A stretch of DNA of 52,552 nt from a virus (IMGVR_UViG_3300018080_000030:1-52552); one strand, 5' to 3'. Positions 5,562-13,759 are shown, counted from the stretch's first letter. Numbers and translations are program-made. Notes: generated by a model from the sequence alone, not told the origin.

Positions 5562-8071
5562 ATCTGGTGCCAGCTATAGGACCAGTTCCTGCTGACATAT
5601 TGCTGGTAGGAGAAGCCCCTGGTAGAGAGGAGGCAGCCAGGGGTGCTCCATTTGTCGGCGAATCAGGGCAGGAACTGACACAGTATTTGAGTAATGCAGG
5701 AATCAACCGTTATTCTCAATGCAGAATTACGAACCTGGTTCCATTCAACCCTCCTAAAAATAGAGACCCAAGTGCTGCTGAGATATTGGAGCACAAGGGC
5801 GCTTTGATAGACGAGATTGTAAATACCAGGCCAAAGGTGATAGGAGCGGTTGGCCGGCTATCTGCATCTACCCTTGCCATGCGTAATGTGGTGATGGAGA
5901 AGGAGCATGGTATCCCATTTATGTTTGGGAGTATACCAGTTGTCCCTATGTATCATCCCGCGGCAGGGTTACGGAGCACATGGCTGATGAGCAGGATACG
6001 GTCCGACTTTGAGCAGCTAAAGTTATGCTTAGATGGAAAGCTGAAGCCTGTAGAATGGGCTGCGCCAGCTATGGACATAGTTGAGCTTACTCCGGACAAC
6101 ATGATTACTGAAGCCTGCTTCTTCTTAACAGAGATGAATAGTACAGGTATAGTAGCTATAGATACTGAGAATCCGGATGACATACCTTGGAGCATACAGA
6201 TTTGTGCTACTCCTGGAACTGTGTTCTTTATTAGAGCCGCTGATATGGTACATCCTTCATTTGCTCGGCAAATCAAAGAAGCCATAGAGAACTCTCTATG
6301 CGTGTTTCATAACGCCAGGTATGACTTGGCTGTGCTGAGGAAGATGGATATACAGCCAACACGGTTTGTGGATACGATGAACATGGCTTACTTGTTGGGT
6401 GAGGTACAGAAGTTGAAGTATTTAGCATACAGACTACTCCATGTCCAGATGCAGGATTATGAAGAGGTGGTGAGAAGTTCTACGGAGTCCAGGGCTTTTG
6501 ACTATCTGACTAAGGTGTTAAGTATGGAGTGGGAAACTCCTGCACCTGTTCTTGAGCTGAAAGGCAGGAAACTACATACCAGAAATCCACAACACATCCA
6601 TACCAAGGTCCGCAGGCTGATGAAAAAGTGGTCTAATGATCCTATGAGTCTGCGGGATAAATGGGTTGACATGAAAGAGAAGGAGTATGTGGAGGCCAGG
6701 ATTGGTGAGATGCCGTTAGGGTCTGTAGCAAAGATTGACTTACAACAGGCTATGAATTATGCGTGCAGGGATGCTGATGTCACCATGAGGGTATATAGGA
6801 TTATGTCTCAGATGCTGAAAGACAGAGGGCTGGAGACCCCTCTTAAAATCGATATGGCTGCTCTGCCAATGGTGGTACAGATGGAGGAAAACGGTTTTCA
6901 ACTGGACTCAGGACACCTTATCCGGTATTCAATTCAGCTCAACCACAGGATGGAGAAGATTAAACATGAGTTGGATTGTCTGCTGCTGGAGAAGGGGTTT
7001 CTCAAAAAGGATGAGTATTATAATCCGAAGTCGCCGAAAGTGGCGATGGAGATGCTAAAACATCTGAAAGTTAGAGTCAAGACCACAGAGGCAAAGTACC
7101 TGATCCCGCATAAGGGCAGGCATAAGGCGATAGCTCTCCACCTGGATTTCAAAAAGCTGGCTAAGCTGGAATCCACATATACTACATCTTTGGTAAAACA
7201 GGTAAAGGATGGGAGGATTCATACCTCACTGCCTATGACTGTTGCTGACACGTGGAGACTGGCAAGCAGGAATCCGAATCTACAAAACATCCCTGTGCGT
7301 GGAATAGATGGTAAGACGATCCGCGAGGCGTTCATTGTTCCGAAAGGATGTAAGCTGCTAAGTGTGGATTACTCACAGATTGAGATGCGGGTAGCCGCAC
7401 ATATGAGCGCTGATGAGCGAATGATAAAAATCTTCCGACAGGGCAAAGACCTGCATAGTATGACCTCAGAGGCTATCTTCGGGGATACCACCTCTGAGCA
7501 TCGCTATCCTACAAAACAAGCAGGTTTTGGAATCTTATATAAGATTAGTCCTATGGGATTACATGAATTACTTGAAGCTGAGGGTGTGAAGAGTTGGACT
7601 GAGGAGAGGTGCGCACAGTTGATCCTTGACTGGTATAAGCAATATCCTGGGATAGCTGCTATGCAGGATAAGTTTGAGTTAGAAGCATTTAATACGGGGA
7701 GAGTGATGGACTTATTTGGTAAGCCTCGCATGGTTCCTGAAGTCTACTCTGCCCATGCCCGGGTGCGTAATGCTGGGGTGCGACAGGCGTGTAATGCCCC
7801 AATTCAAAGTAGTGCAGCCGGTATTTTGAAGAGGGCTATGGCTAAACTATTGCCAGTTTGTGAGATGTTATCGCAAGCTGGACACTTCAAACCACTCTTA
7901 CAGATACATGATGAGCTATTATTCGAGGTAGGTGAGGACATCTTGGACATGGCAGTGGAGTGGATTGTGTCTGCAATGGAAGACTCCGTGAATTTGATTG
8001 TTCCAATTAAATGCGATGTGGAGGTGGGGGATAACTGGGGGTCATTGGAGAGTTATTATGAAGATGGTTAG
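5558..8071 (+). CDS. Uracil-DNA glycosylase / family A DNA polymerase fusion
   Basis: 837 aa, three domains. Residues 1-155 resemble a family 4-like uracil-DNA glycosylase: motif 1 GEAPGREE (18-25) and motif 2 MYHPAAGLR with His133. The four cysteines that hold the Fe-S cluster in classical family 4 enzymes are absent. Residues about 195-410 form a 3'-5' exonuclease: Exo I Asp202/Glu204, Exo II Asn252-x3-Asp256, Exo III Tyr401-x3-Asp405. The rest is PolA: motif A with Asp604 (VDYSQIE), motif B with Arg649, Lys653, Phe657 and Tyr661, motif C HDE at 784-786. Motif B ends YK where YG is usual. No 5'-3' exonuclease domain is present. This is the replicative polymerase; the fused domain may scan template or product for uracil. 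Confidence 0.93.
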   Translation: MNLVPAIGPVPADILLVGEAPGREEAARGAPFVGESGQELTQYLSNAGINRYSQCRITNLVPFNPPKNRDPSAAEILEHKGALIDEIVNTRPKVIGAVGRLSASTLAMRNVVMEKEHGIPFMFGSIPVVPMYHPAAGLRSTWLMSRIRSDFEQLKLCLDGKLKPVEWAAPAMDIVELTPDNMITEACFFLTEMNSTGIVAIDTENPDDIPWSIQICATPGTVFFIRAADMVHPSFARQIKEAIENSLCVFHNARYDLAVLRKMDIQPTRFVDTMNMAYLLGEVQKLKYLAYRLLHVQMQDYEEVVRSSTESRAFDYLTKVLSMEWETPAPVLELKGRKLHTRNPQHIHTKVRRLMKKWSNDPMSLRDKWVDMKEKEYVEARIGEMPLGSVAKIDLQQAMNYACRDADVTMRVYRIMSQMLKDRGLETPLKIDMAALPMVVQMEENGFQLDSGHLIRYSIQLNHRMEKIKHELDCLLLEKGFLKKDEYYNPKSPKVAMEMLKHLKVRVKTTEAKYLIPHKGRHKAIALHLDFKKLAKLESTYTTSLVKQVKDGRIHTSLPMTVADTWRLASRNPNLQNIPVRGIDGKTIREAFIVPKGCKLLSVDYSQIEMRVAAHMSADERMIKIFRQGKDLHSMTSEAIFGDTTSEHRYPTKQAGFGILYKISPMGLHELLEAEGVKSWTEERCAQLILDWYKQYPGIAAMQDKFELEAFNTGRVMDLFGKPRMVPEVYSAHARVRNAGVRQACNAPIQSSAAGILKRAMAKLLPVCEMLSQAGHFKPLLQIHDELLFEVGEDILDMAVEWIVSAMEDSVNLIVPIKCDVEVGDNWGSLESYYEDG

Positions 8072-8115
8072 TAAATCATATGAAACCTTATAAAACTATG
8101 AGAGGAGGTGAAAGG

Positions 8116-9471
8116 ATGTGTATTGATAAGTTTGAAGAAGGAAAGCTGTATAGGTATTCTGGGATAGCCAGAGGAGAAGGGTGGAATTCCGAGGGAGATA
8201 TGGATTATCTGCTTGAAGGTGGTCTACACTATTGCCAGGAGGTTCAGAGCGTAGATGAGAAATACACCGACATTTTGTTTTATGATGATCCTGAAGGGAC
8301 AAGTTGGGCTTTCGATTCCATAGACATGTCTATGTTCCATGAAGTGTGTACTGATGATCTTCTGAACGCATGGGTTACCTTTGATGGACATCTGTGTCAT
8401 AAGTATGACCTGGATCCGAGAAGGGCATACAAAATCAATGAATGTGATCTCTACAACGAAACGGCTACCGATGGACCTATATTGGCACTATACCTGCACA
8501 GTGTGCATAAGGGGCAAGTAATGCTGATGAGTATCGATATGGATGAGGTATCTGGTGTGTTTGTTGTCCCTGAACTTGGAAAGTCCAGCATCGGTATTGA
8601 CAGGTTTGAAGTAGACCGGTATTATATGTGGGCTGGGAAAACTAAGCCGCCTGTAGGATGGGTAGAACCTATGTTCAGTGTCTTGGAAGGGCGGCCTCAC
8701 AGGTGTCTTGATGTGAGAGAATCTGAAGGTTCCGCAGCTGTCCTGTCAGGAGTCCGAAGGAGGGAAGGGAGTACTGGCCCATACTGGTATTACGGAGTCA
8801 GTGTTGGATGCTTTGTGGAAGTGTCGGACGAGTATGTTGCCAGGGTATTAAACAAAGAAGTCATAGGAGACGAAGTATTAACTAAAGCAGCCATAGTGGA
8901 GGAAGATGAGATGGTTGAGCCTGTTGCTGAGCGTGAGATCGTTGAAGAAGAAGAGGCTGAACCTATTGAACAACCAACCACAGGAGAAGAATCCTGTAGA
9001 GAGGAGAGACATTTTATGGAAAATTTAAGAGTATTGTTTGAGGAAATTAATGTAGGGGACGCAGTAACTTACTTAGGCGACAACGGACAGATCAAGAGTG
9101 GTGACCAGTGCATAGTGCTTAAGAAGCAAGATCATCACCTCAAAGTAGCTGGTCCTACTGGTGAACTCGTAGATACATGGTTACGAGAAGAAACCTTTGA
9201 CACTGTGATCAAAAAGCCTCTGCCTGAAGCCTACGTCATCATCGGACATCGGTGTGAAAACGTGTCTGAACTACTTTCGGACATTAAGGCTATGGAGCAA
9301 ACACTCAGAGACATCAGAACCAATTCTGCATGGTCAGGCAGAGTTGTGGGGTATAAGCTGACTCCTGTATTGGAAGCTACTGTGCAAGTCAAAGGTGTTC
9401 AGGGACAGCAAGTCCTGCAAGACTATGGTCATAGCTCACAGGATGACGGTCCCGCAAACCGTACCATCTAA
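8116..9471 (+). CDS. Unknown protein with duplicated N-terminal module and acidic linker
   Basis: 451 aa from ATG 8116, which follows AGGAGGTGA; an in-frame ATG at 8080 has no ribosome site. Two similar modules are seen at about residues 3-77 and 161-237, each with a hydrophobic/basic start, a GW, a LLEG or VLEG turn, an H-x-C pair and a closing F-x-EV strand. A Glu-rich linker (about 255-290) leads to a small beta-rich C-terminal part. An in-frame ATG at 9016 (codon 301) is preceded by GAGGAGAG and could give a separate 151-aa product. No family recognised. It lies directly after the polymerase gene and may be co-expressed with it. Confidence 0.75.
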   Translation: MCIDKFEEGKLYRYSGIARGEGWNSEGDMDYLLEGGLHYCQEVQSVDEKYTDILFYDDPEGTSWAFDSIDMSMFHEVCTDDLLNAWVTFDGHLCHKYDLDPRRAYKINECDLYNETATDGPILALYLHSVHKGQVMLMSIDMDEVSGVFVVPELGKSSIGIDRFEVDRYYMWAGKTKPPVGWVEPMFSVLEGRPHRCLDVRESEGSAAVLSGVRRREGSTGPYWYYGVSVGCFVEVSDEYVARVLNKEVIGDEVLTKAAIVEEDEMVEPVAEREIVEEEEAEPIEQPTTGEESCREERHFMENLRVLFEEINVGDAVTYLGDNGQIKSGDQCIVLKKQDHHLKVAGPTGELVDTWLREETFDTVIKKPLPEAYVIIGHRCENVSELLSDIKAMEQTLRDIRTNSAWSGRVVGYKLTPVLEATVQVKGVQGQQVLQDYGHSSQDDGPANRTI

Positions 9472-9485
9472 GTAGGTGATTAACT

Positions 9486-9512
9486 GCTGCGTAGTTATGG
9501 AAGCTACGCAGC
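9486..9512 (+). promoter_or_regulatory. 9-bp perfect hairpin between genes
   Basis: GCTGCGTAG (9486-9494) pairs with CTACGCAGC (9504-9512) around a 9-nt loop. It lies between the stop at 9471 and the start at 9539 and has no T tract. It may be a transcript-processing or attenuation hairpin. Confidence 0.5.
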
Positions 9513-9538
9513 TTCACTTTAACTGGAAGGAGAGAGAT

Positions 9539-10048
9539 ATGAGCACTTCTAAGCTTGTTGGGTGTATAATGCTCGCACTTGTGTACATGTTCCTGTTAGG
9601 ACTATGTGAGGGGTTACTTGATAGATTAGAGGCTGGAGAACGGCCAACTGAGACTATAGTGGGGATTAAGTGGCTGGAGCAGCCGGAGTTGAATGGTTGG
9701 ACACTCTGTCATATAGGTTTTGGAACGCTCACCTATGTAGGTGTGGACTTACTCTCTACCCACGTGGTGGAGCGCTGGTTTTTATCAGATGACTGGCATG
9801 TGCCGAAGTGGTCGAGATTATTGATTGCCTTTGGCGTGGGAGCTGGGTTGGAAGTGTATACTGATGGCTTGAATAACAAATATAGAATAAGTACATACTC
9901 ACAAGATGAAGGTGCCGACCTTGCTGATATTGTGGCGCATGGAATTGGGTGTATGCTTGGGATGGTTACTATGGACGTCTTAAAAACAAAGCGAGTGTGG
10001 GTATGGGTTGATGGGCATGGATGGGTGAGAGCGGAGGTCAGATTTTGA
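9539..10048 (+). CDS. Integral membrane protein, unknown
   Basis: 169 aa from ATG 9539 (SD AAGGAGAGAG). A long hydrophobic N-terminal segment (residues about 6-24), at least one central segment (about 88-105) and a hydrophobic C-terminal helix with GIGCMLGM suggest two to four membrane passes. The motif DEGADLADIVAHGIG is reminiscent of VanZ-like or other small membrane enzymes in which Asp and His face the membrane, but the match is weak. It overlaps the helicase start (TGAATG). Function unknown. Confidence 0.7.
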   Translation: MSTSKLVGCIMLALVYMFLLGLCEGLLDRLEAGERPTETIVGIKWLEQPELNGWTLCHIGFGTLTYVGVDLLSTHVVERWFLSDDWHVPKWSRLLIAFGVGAGLEVYTDGLNNKYRISTYSQDEGADLADIVAHGIGCMLGMVTMDVLKTKRVWVWVDGHGWVRAEVRF

Positions 10049-11002
10049 ATGACGGAGTTTAACAGATATAAGACATACTCATTACAGGTTCTGAGAATGG
10101 CGGATCCACCAGGGCCTCAGTTTTATGTGAAAGACCTTATTCCAGAGGGTGTGACTGTGATAGCAGGACCACCGAAACACGCAAAGAGTTGGATGGGGCT
10201 ACAGCTATGTGTGGCTGTGGCCTCCGGAGGTACAGCGCTCGGTGCTTTTGAAGTTAAAAAGTCCAAGAGTCTGTACTTTGCTTTGGAGGACAATGCTGGT
10301 AGGTTAAATCAGCGAATGAAGCAGCTAATGAGCGATGAGGAATGGCCGCCTGACTGCTTTTTCCAGTTAGGCATACAGGCTAATGAGATGCTGAGTGACC
10401 CTGTTAAGCACTTAGATAGCCTGCTTCAGGAGGTTGACGCCAGCTTTATTGTGATTGACACTATGAGTAGGTTTATGTTAGCTGTCCCTAAGAAACGAGA
10501 TGTCAATGCTTATTATGTGGAGTATGCTATGATGGAACCGTTCCAGACGTATGCTCTGGAGAAGCATGTAGCTGTGGTCTTCATCCATCACTTTAGTAAA
10601 AGGGAAAATACTAACGACGTGTTTGAGAGATTCAGTGGGACACAGGCAATCAGTGGAGGTGCGGATAACCTGGTAGGAATTGTCCGTGCGCCTGCTGGAA
10701 TAACAGTGGCAACTCAAGGTAGGGATATTGGTAGGAATGAATGGCCGGCTGAATTTGATATGTCCACAGGGCTATGGACTGTTCATACAGGTGAGTACCA
10801 TGTTGACATTACGAAAGAACAGTTCAAGGTATTGGAAGTTCTGGGGAAAGGAGGTAGCACTGGGATGTTTCCGGAAGCTGTAGCTAAGCAACTAAGAAAG
10901 TCCGATGATGCTGCCAGGAAGCTGTTGTATCGGCTGGAGAGAGATGGGAAGGTAGAGAAGACGCCTTATAACACCTACAAGGTGAAAGAGACTATAGTGT
11001 AA
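10049..11002 (+). CDS. RepA-like (AAA_25) hexameric helicase / ATPase
   Basis: 317 aa. The P-loop is GPPKHAKS (residues 40-47), with Ala in place of the usual second Gly. Walker B is ASFIVIDTMSR with Asp137. HHFSKRE near residue 177 and an SGTQAISGGAD motif fit RepA/DnaB-related AAA_25 ATPases. The last 60 residues look like a winged helix (VAKQLRKSDDAARKLLYRL). As the only helicase candidate, it is probably the replicative helicase or helicase loader. No primase domain or primase gene was found. A tRNA-like element follows eight bases after its stop. Confidence 0.8.
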   Translation: MTEFNRYKTYSLQVLRMADPPGPQFYVKDLIPEGVTVIAGPPKHAKSWMGLQLCVAVASGGTALGAFEVKKSKSLYFALEDNAGRLNQRMKQLMSDEEWPPDCFFQLGIQANEMLSDPVKHLDSLLQEVDASFIVIDTMSRFMLAVPKKRDVNAYYVEYAMMEPFQTYALEKHVAVVFIHHFSKRENTNDVFERFSGTQAISGGADNLVGIVRAPAGITVATQGRDIGRNEWPAEFDMSTGLWTVHTGEYHVDITKEQFKVLEVLGKGGSTGMFPEAVAKQLRKSDDAARKLLYRLERDGKVEKTPYNTYKVKETIV

Positions 11003-11009
11003 AAGTATG

Positions 11010-11134
11010 GGGCATGTGGCGGAATTGGTAGACGCACGGGTAATGGCATACCCCGTCTCGGTTGCCACGCAAAAGTGCGCCTTTTAGGATGAGCAAGCGA
11101 ACGCCGAGTGCTGGTTCAAATCCAGCCATGCCCT
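11010..11134 (+). tRNA. tRNA-Leu-like element with about 35-40 nt excess length
   Basis: The 7-bp acceptor stem GGGCATG/CATGCCC is perfect (11010-11016 and 11127-11133), and the T arm GCTGG-TTCAAAT-CCAGC is perfect. The D arm (GCGG-AATTGGTAGA-CGC) is typical of leucine tRNAs. Total length is 125 nt, against 85-90 for tRNA-Leu. The anticodon region does not form a 5-bp stem with a 7-nt loop: either GGGTA/TACCC with a 6-nt loop or ACGGG/CCCGT with an 11-nt loop fits. A stem CTCGG/CCGAG then encloses about 42 nt. It could be an intron-bearing or expanded tRNA, or a tRNA mimic. Confidence 0.6.
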
Positions 11135-11161
11135 ATAATAACATGGAGAGAGGAGTAGGAA

Positions 11162-12043
11162 ATGAGTAAAAAACCAAAAGGCATGTATGAACAGTGCCGT
11201 GGGTGTGGTGAATGGCTGACATTAGAGCAAGTTGATGCAAGTTATAACCAACACAAAGCCCTGTATTGTGATAAGTGTGCTGCTCTTGTTGAGGAGCTTG
11301 AGGCAACAAGAGGCGTTACTGGAACGGGAACCGTCGCTTGCCGCTTGTGGAATACACTAAATGGGTTAGTACAAAGGCACCAGCTTCGTAGTTCTACGGT
11401 AGAGATTAGTTTTTCCGACAACTCCACTACTGAATTTGATTTCGAGTGTGGAAATTGTGGTTGTGATTATGTTGAGCGTCCGTTTAACTATTGCCCTAAT
11501 TGTGGGATAAAAATAAAGTGGGTGGAGAGGAATAAAATTTTGAGTAATAAGCAAAACATACAAACCCAACAAACTAAAACTGGCACAAATAATTTTTGTC
11601 CGGTTGATGCGTTTGTTGGGCAGCCGTCTGTACATTTTTCATCTAAGACCGATGAATGGGAAACACCGAGCGAACTATTCAACAAACTGAATGAAGAATT
11701 TAATTTTACTTTAGATCCGTGTTGCACAAAAGAAAATGCCAAATGCGAGCGGTACTTCACAATTGCCGAGAATGGTTTGGCGCACGACTGGAGCAACGAT
11801 GTAGTTTTTATGAATCCTCCTTACGGTAGAGAAATTGGCAAATGGATTGAAAAAGCATATAGAGAAAGTTTGAGAGGTGCGATAGTAGTTTGTTTAATAC
11901 CAGCAAGAACCGACACTAAATATTGGCACGATTACATTTTTAATAAAGCAGAAATAAGATTTCTGAAAGGGCGAGTTAAATTTAGCAATAAAGGGAGTGC
12001 GCCTTTCCCTTCGGCAATTGTGATTTACGGAATGCCGAAATGA
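11162..12043 (+). CDS. Dam-type DNA adenine N6-methyltransferase with N-terminal zinc ribbons
   Basis: 293 aa. Residues about 158-290 match phage Dam-type N6-adenine methyltransferases: DEWETPSELF, a LDPCC strand with Asp185, the catalytic NPPYG (218-222), then LIPARTDTKYWHDYI and RVKFSNKGSAPFPSAIVIY. The N terminus carries Cys pairs at 12/15 and 36/39 and a second set at 96/99 and 111/114, so two zinc-binding units are likely. The SD is AGAGAGGAGTAGGA. From about 11500 onward the base composition turns clearly A+T-rich, unlike the replication genes. It probably methylates adenine for protection or regulation; the target site is unknown. Confidence 0.88.
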   Translation: MSKKPKGMYEQCRGCGEWLTLEQVDASYNQHKALYCDKCAALVEELEATRGVTGTGTVACRLWNTLNGLVQRHQLRSSTVEISFSDNSTTEFDFECGNCGCDYVERPFNYCPNCGIKIKWVERNKILSNKQNIQTQQTKTGTNNFCPVDAFVGQPSVHFSSKTDEWETPSELFNKLNEEFNFTLDPCCTKENAKCERYFTIAENGLAHDWSNDVVFMNPPYGREIGKWIEKAYRESLRGAIVVCLIPARTDTKYWHDYIFNKAEIRFLKGRVKFSNKGSAPFPSAIVIYGMPK

Positions 12044-12101
12044 AAAGCAAGGTCTGCCCAACGGACAAGGCTGAGTTGCGAAAAAACAAAGGAATCAAAA
12101 T

Positions 12102-12512
12102 ATGAAGTGCGATGAAGATGGATGCAATAAAGAGGCAAAGTATTGGGCTACTGGTAATGGGATTACACCAACTCACGGAGTATGGTGTGCTGAACATATT
12201 TTGCAATTTATAAAGAATAGGGGGGAATCGGGTCAGCACATGAGTAGAATAATAATACCATCGGCATTTAAAAAAGACGAAGAAGTCGCACAGACTTTTT
12301 CGTCAACTCCAGCCGATTGTTATAATTTTGGGGTGGAAGATGTTGAAAAAGCAATGAAATTAATTGAAGAATATGCAGAAAAAACAAAAAGCAAATACTT
12401 TATTTTAAAAGCTGGGGGAAATGGATTAGAAGCAAAACCCATATCTGAATTTGCGGGCGAACATCTTTGGAGTGGATTAAGGATGATGCCGCCAGATGGG
12501 GGAAAATTATAA
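12102..12512 (+). CDS. Putative zinc-binding small protein, unknown
   Basis: 136 aa. The N terminus has Cys3, Cys8 and a later WCAEH (residues about 28-32), consistent with a CCCH-type zinc site like those in small treble-clef proteins. The rest is helical (VEDVEKAMKLIEEYAEKT) with a short beta end. The start has only a weak SD (AAAGGAATCAAAATATG), unlike most genes here, and codon use is A+T-rich. It belongs to the accessory island that starts with the methyltransferase. Function unknown. Confidence 0.7.
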   Translation: MKCDEDGCNKEAKYWATGNGITPTHGVWCAEHILQFIKNRGESGQHMSRIIIPSAFKKDEEVAQTFSSTPADCYNFGVEDVEKAMKLIEEYAEKTKSKYFILKAGGNGLEAKPISEFAGEHLWSGLRMMPPDGGKL

Positions 12513-12649
12513 CGTTAGACGCGTTAGCCGCCGTCATACTTCTTCGTGCTTTTCCGAGGACGGCTGCACGCGATGATTATACTGCCGTTTGTAAATTACA
12601 AAAAACACTAAAATGAGAAAACTGAACTAAAATAAAAAGGAGTTGGGCA
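12513..12649. other. Intergenic junction with GTTAG motifs and GC-rich imperfect hairpin
   Basis: Between two AT-rich genes lies a 137-bp spacer whose first 85 bases are GC-rich. It has AACGTTAGAC and GCGTTAGCC in tandem and an imperfect stem GCCGTC/GACGGC (about 12530-12563). It resembles the spacers of gene-cassette arrays, but the paired simple sites of an integron attC are not complete. A foreign insertion boundary is plausible. Confidence 0.35.
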
Positions 12650-12886
12650 ATGTCAAAAGCAAAACCGATACCAGTAAGCAAAGCGAAAGAAATTGCTAAT
12701 GAATTTGGATATGAACAAGTAATAATATTTGCACGACTAACTGGAAATGCCGGAATGGAACACATGACCACTTATGGCAAAAACAAAGAACATTGTAATA
12801 TTGCTGCCCAAATAGGGAATTTTCTGAAATATAAAATTATGGGGTGGGTGGAAGAAAACGTGACAGACCACGAAAAGGCAGTATAA
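12650..12886 (+). CDS. Small conserved-type protein (78 aa), unknown
   Basis: SD AAAAAGGAGTTGGGC before ATG 12650. The pattern KAKEIANEFGYEQVIIFAR, then MEHMTTYGKNKEHCNIAAQIG, is one I recognise from small uncharacterised phage and bacterial proteins whose core reads as a strand, a H-x2-TYG motif and a helix with HC. It is AT-rich like its neighbours. It probably folds as a compact alpha/beta domain; no activity can be assigned. Confidence 0.72.
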   Translation: MSKAKPIPVSKAKEIANEFGYEQVIIFARLTGNAGMEHMTTYGKNKEHCNIAAQIGNFLKYKIMGWVEENVTDHEKAV

Positions 12887-12952
12887 CGGTTCATAATAAC
12901 CGGTGCAGGTGGAGAAGATAGACTTTAACTAATAAAAGAGAGGAACAAGATC

Positions 12953-13282
12953 ATGAAGAATTTGAAACAAAGTAGCATTGGCCGGTGGGTGTGGGCATCC
13001 GTGTTCATTATTATGTTAGTTGCCGCCTGTTCCAGCGAGGAAGAAGGTCAAAGCTGGAAGAAACAAAAAACATTCGTTGGCATAATTAAGGATGCCAATG
13101 TAGTGCCAACTTCATTTAATGAATATATCAAAACACAAATAAAAACGGATAGAATGTTTTTTGTTGTGAGGGGTTTGCCCAATGTGGCAATCGGAGACTC
13201 ATGTTTTATTTATAAACGAAATGATGGTAGAAAATATGTCTCGTGGGCAAATACACAAACATTGTATTTCATAGGCAACTAA
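12953..13282 (+). CDS. Small secreted lipoprotein
   Basis: 109 aa. The N terminus is basic, then a hydrophobic stretch (VWASVFIIMLVAAC) ends in a lipobox LVAAC with the acceptor Cys near residue 26, followed by SSEEE. The mature part is a small beta-rich domain (FFVVRGLPNVAIGDSCFIYKRNDGRKYVSW). SD GAGAGGAACAAG. It should be exported and anchored in a membrane, perhaps to block other phages at the cell surface, as some phage lipoproteins do. It is AT-rich and ends the accessory island. Confidence 0.78.
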   Translation: MKNLKQSSIGRWVWASVFIIMLVAACSSEEEGQSWKKQKTFVGIIKDANVVPTSFNEYIKTQIKTDRMFFVVRGLPNVAIGDSCFIYKRNDGRKYVSWANTQTLYFIGN

Positions 13283-13311
13283 CATAGTATTCAATAACAT
13301 AGGAGAGGTAT

Positions 13312-13614
13312 GTGACAAATGATACGAAGAATCATAGCAAGCTATTGGAGATTTACCGAACATTTGGGGAGTGCGGGCTTGATCTGGTCCAGCGTGAGTT
13401 CGGATGTAGGGACACCGCGCTCAGGGAAATCATGTGGCTCGCAGACCAGGTTGAGCAGCATGGGAAGGTGGTTGACATAAAACAGTATATCCAAGACACT
13501 GAGGAAGCTATCGTGCTTAGCACGTATGAAACATGTGGAGAGAACATATCAGCTACTGCACGAGCGCTTAATGTAGAGAGGTGTTATGTGCGTAAGAGAT
13601 TGAAGAATGCCTAA
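13312..13614 (+). CDS. Fis-like helix-turn-helix DNA-binding protein
   Basis: 100 aa from GTG 13312 (SD AGGAGAGGT; the ATG two bases earlier is followed at once by TGA). The C-terminal 40 residues (EEAIVLSTYETCGENISATARALNVERCYVRKRL) form a Fis/NtrC-type helix-turn-helix, with the recognition helix near residues 85-97. The N-terminal 60 residues are helical and may dimerise. It is a candidate transcription regulator of the phage or a binder of the repeat arrays at 45.9-46.7 kb (inference). The composition returns to that of the phage core. Confidence 0.72.
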   Translation: MTNDTKNHSKLLEIYRTFGECGLDLVQREFGCRDTALREIMWLADQVEQHGKVVDIKQYIQDTEEAIVLSTYETCGENISATARALNVERCYVRKRLKNA

Positions 13615-13759
13615 GTACGGAAAAACAATCACATGGACTCAACACCGAGAGACTGTGCAGGTATCTGTGCGGGGTTGCGAGTCTATTAGAGAAGCCGCCA
13701 TGCTTGTTATAGGGGAGGCGGTTTTGGATGGTTGGCTGCCTCCCCGAAGGTGGCAATGA
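13607..13759 (+). CDS. Small protein (50 aa), unknown
   Basis: ATG 13607 overlaps the end of the HTH gene by eight bases. The frame is open for 50 codons to TGA 13757-13759. The ribosome site is weak. The product (SIREAAMLVIGEAVLDGWLPPRR) looks like a small alpha/beta protein. Coding is likely because the overlap fits the local style, but it rests on position alone. Confidence 0.5.
   Translation: MPKYGKTITWTQHRETVQVSVRGCESIREAAMLVIGEAVLDGWLPPRRWQ

Noticed and set aside
12513-12649. Full integron attC site
   Set aside because: GTTAGAC fits one simple site, but the matching partner site and proper stem could not be found; only a junction-like spacer is claimed.
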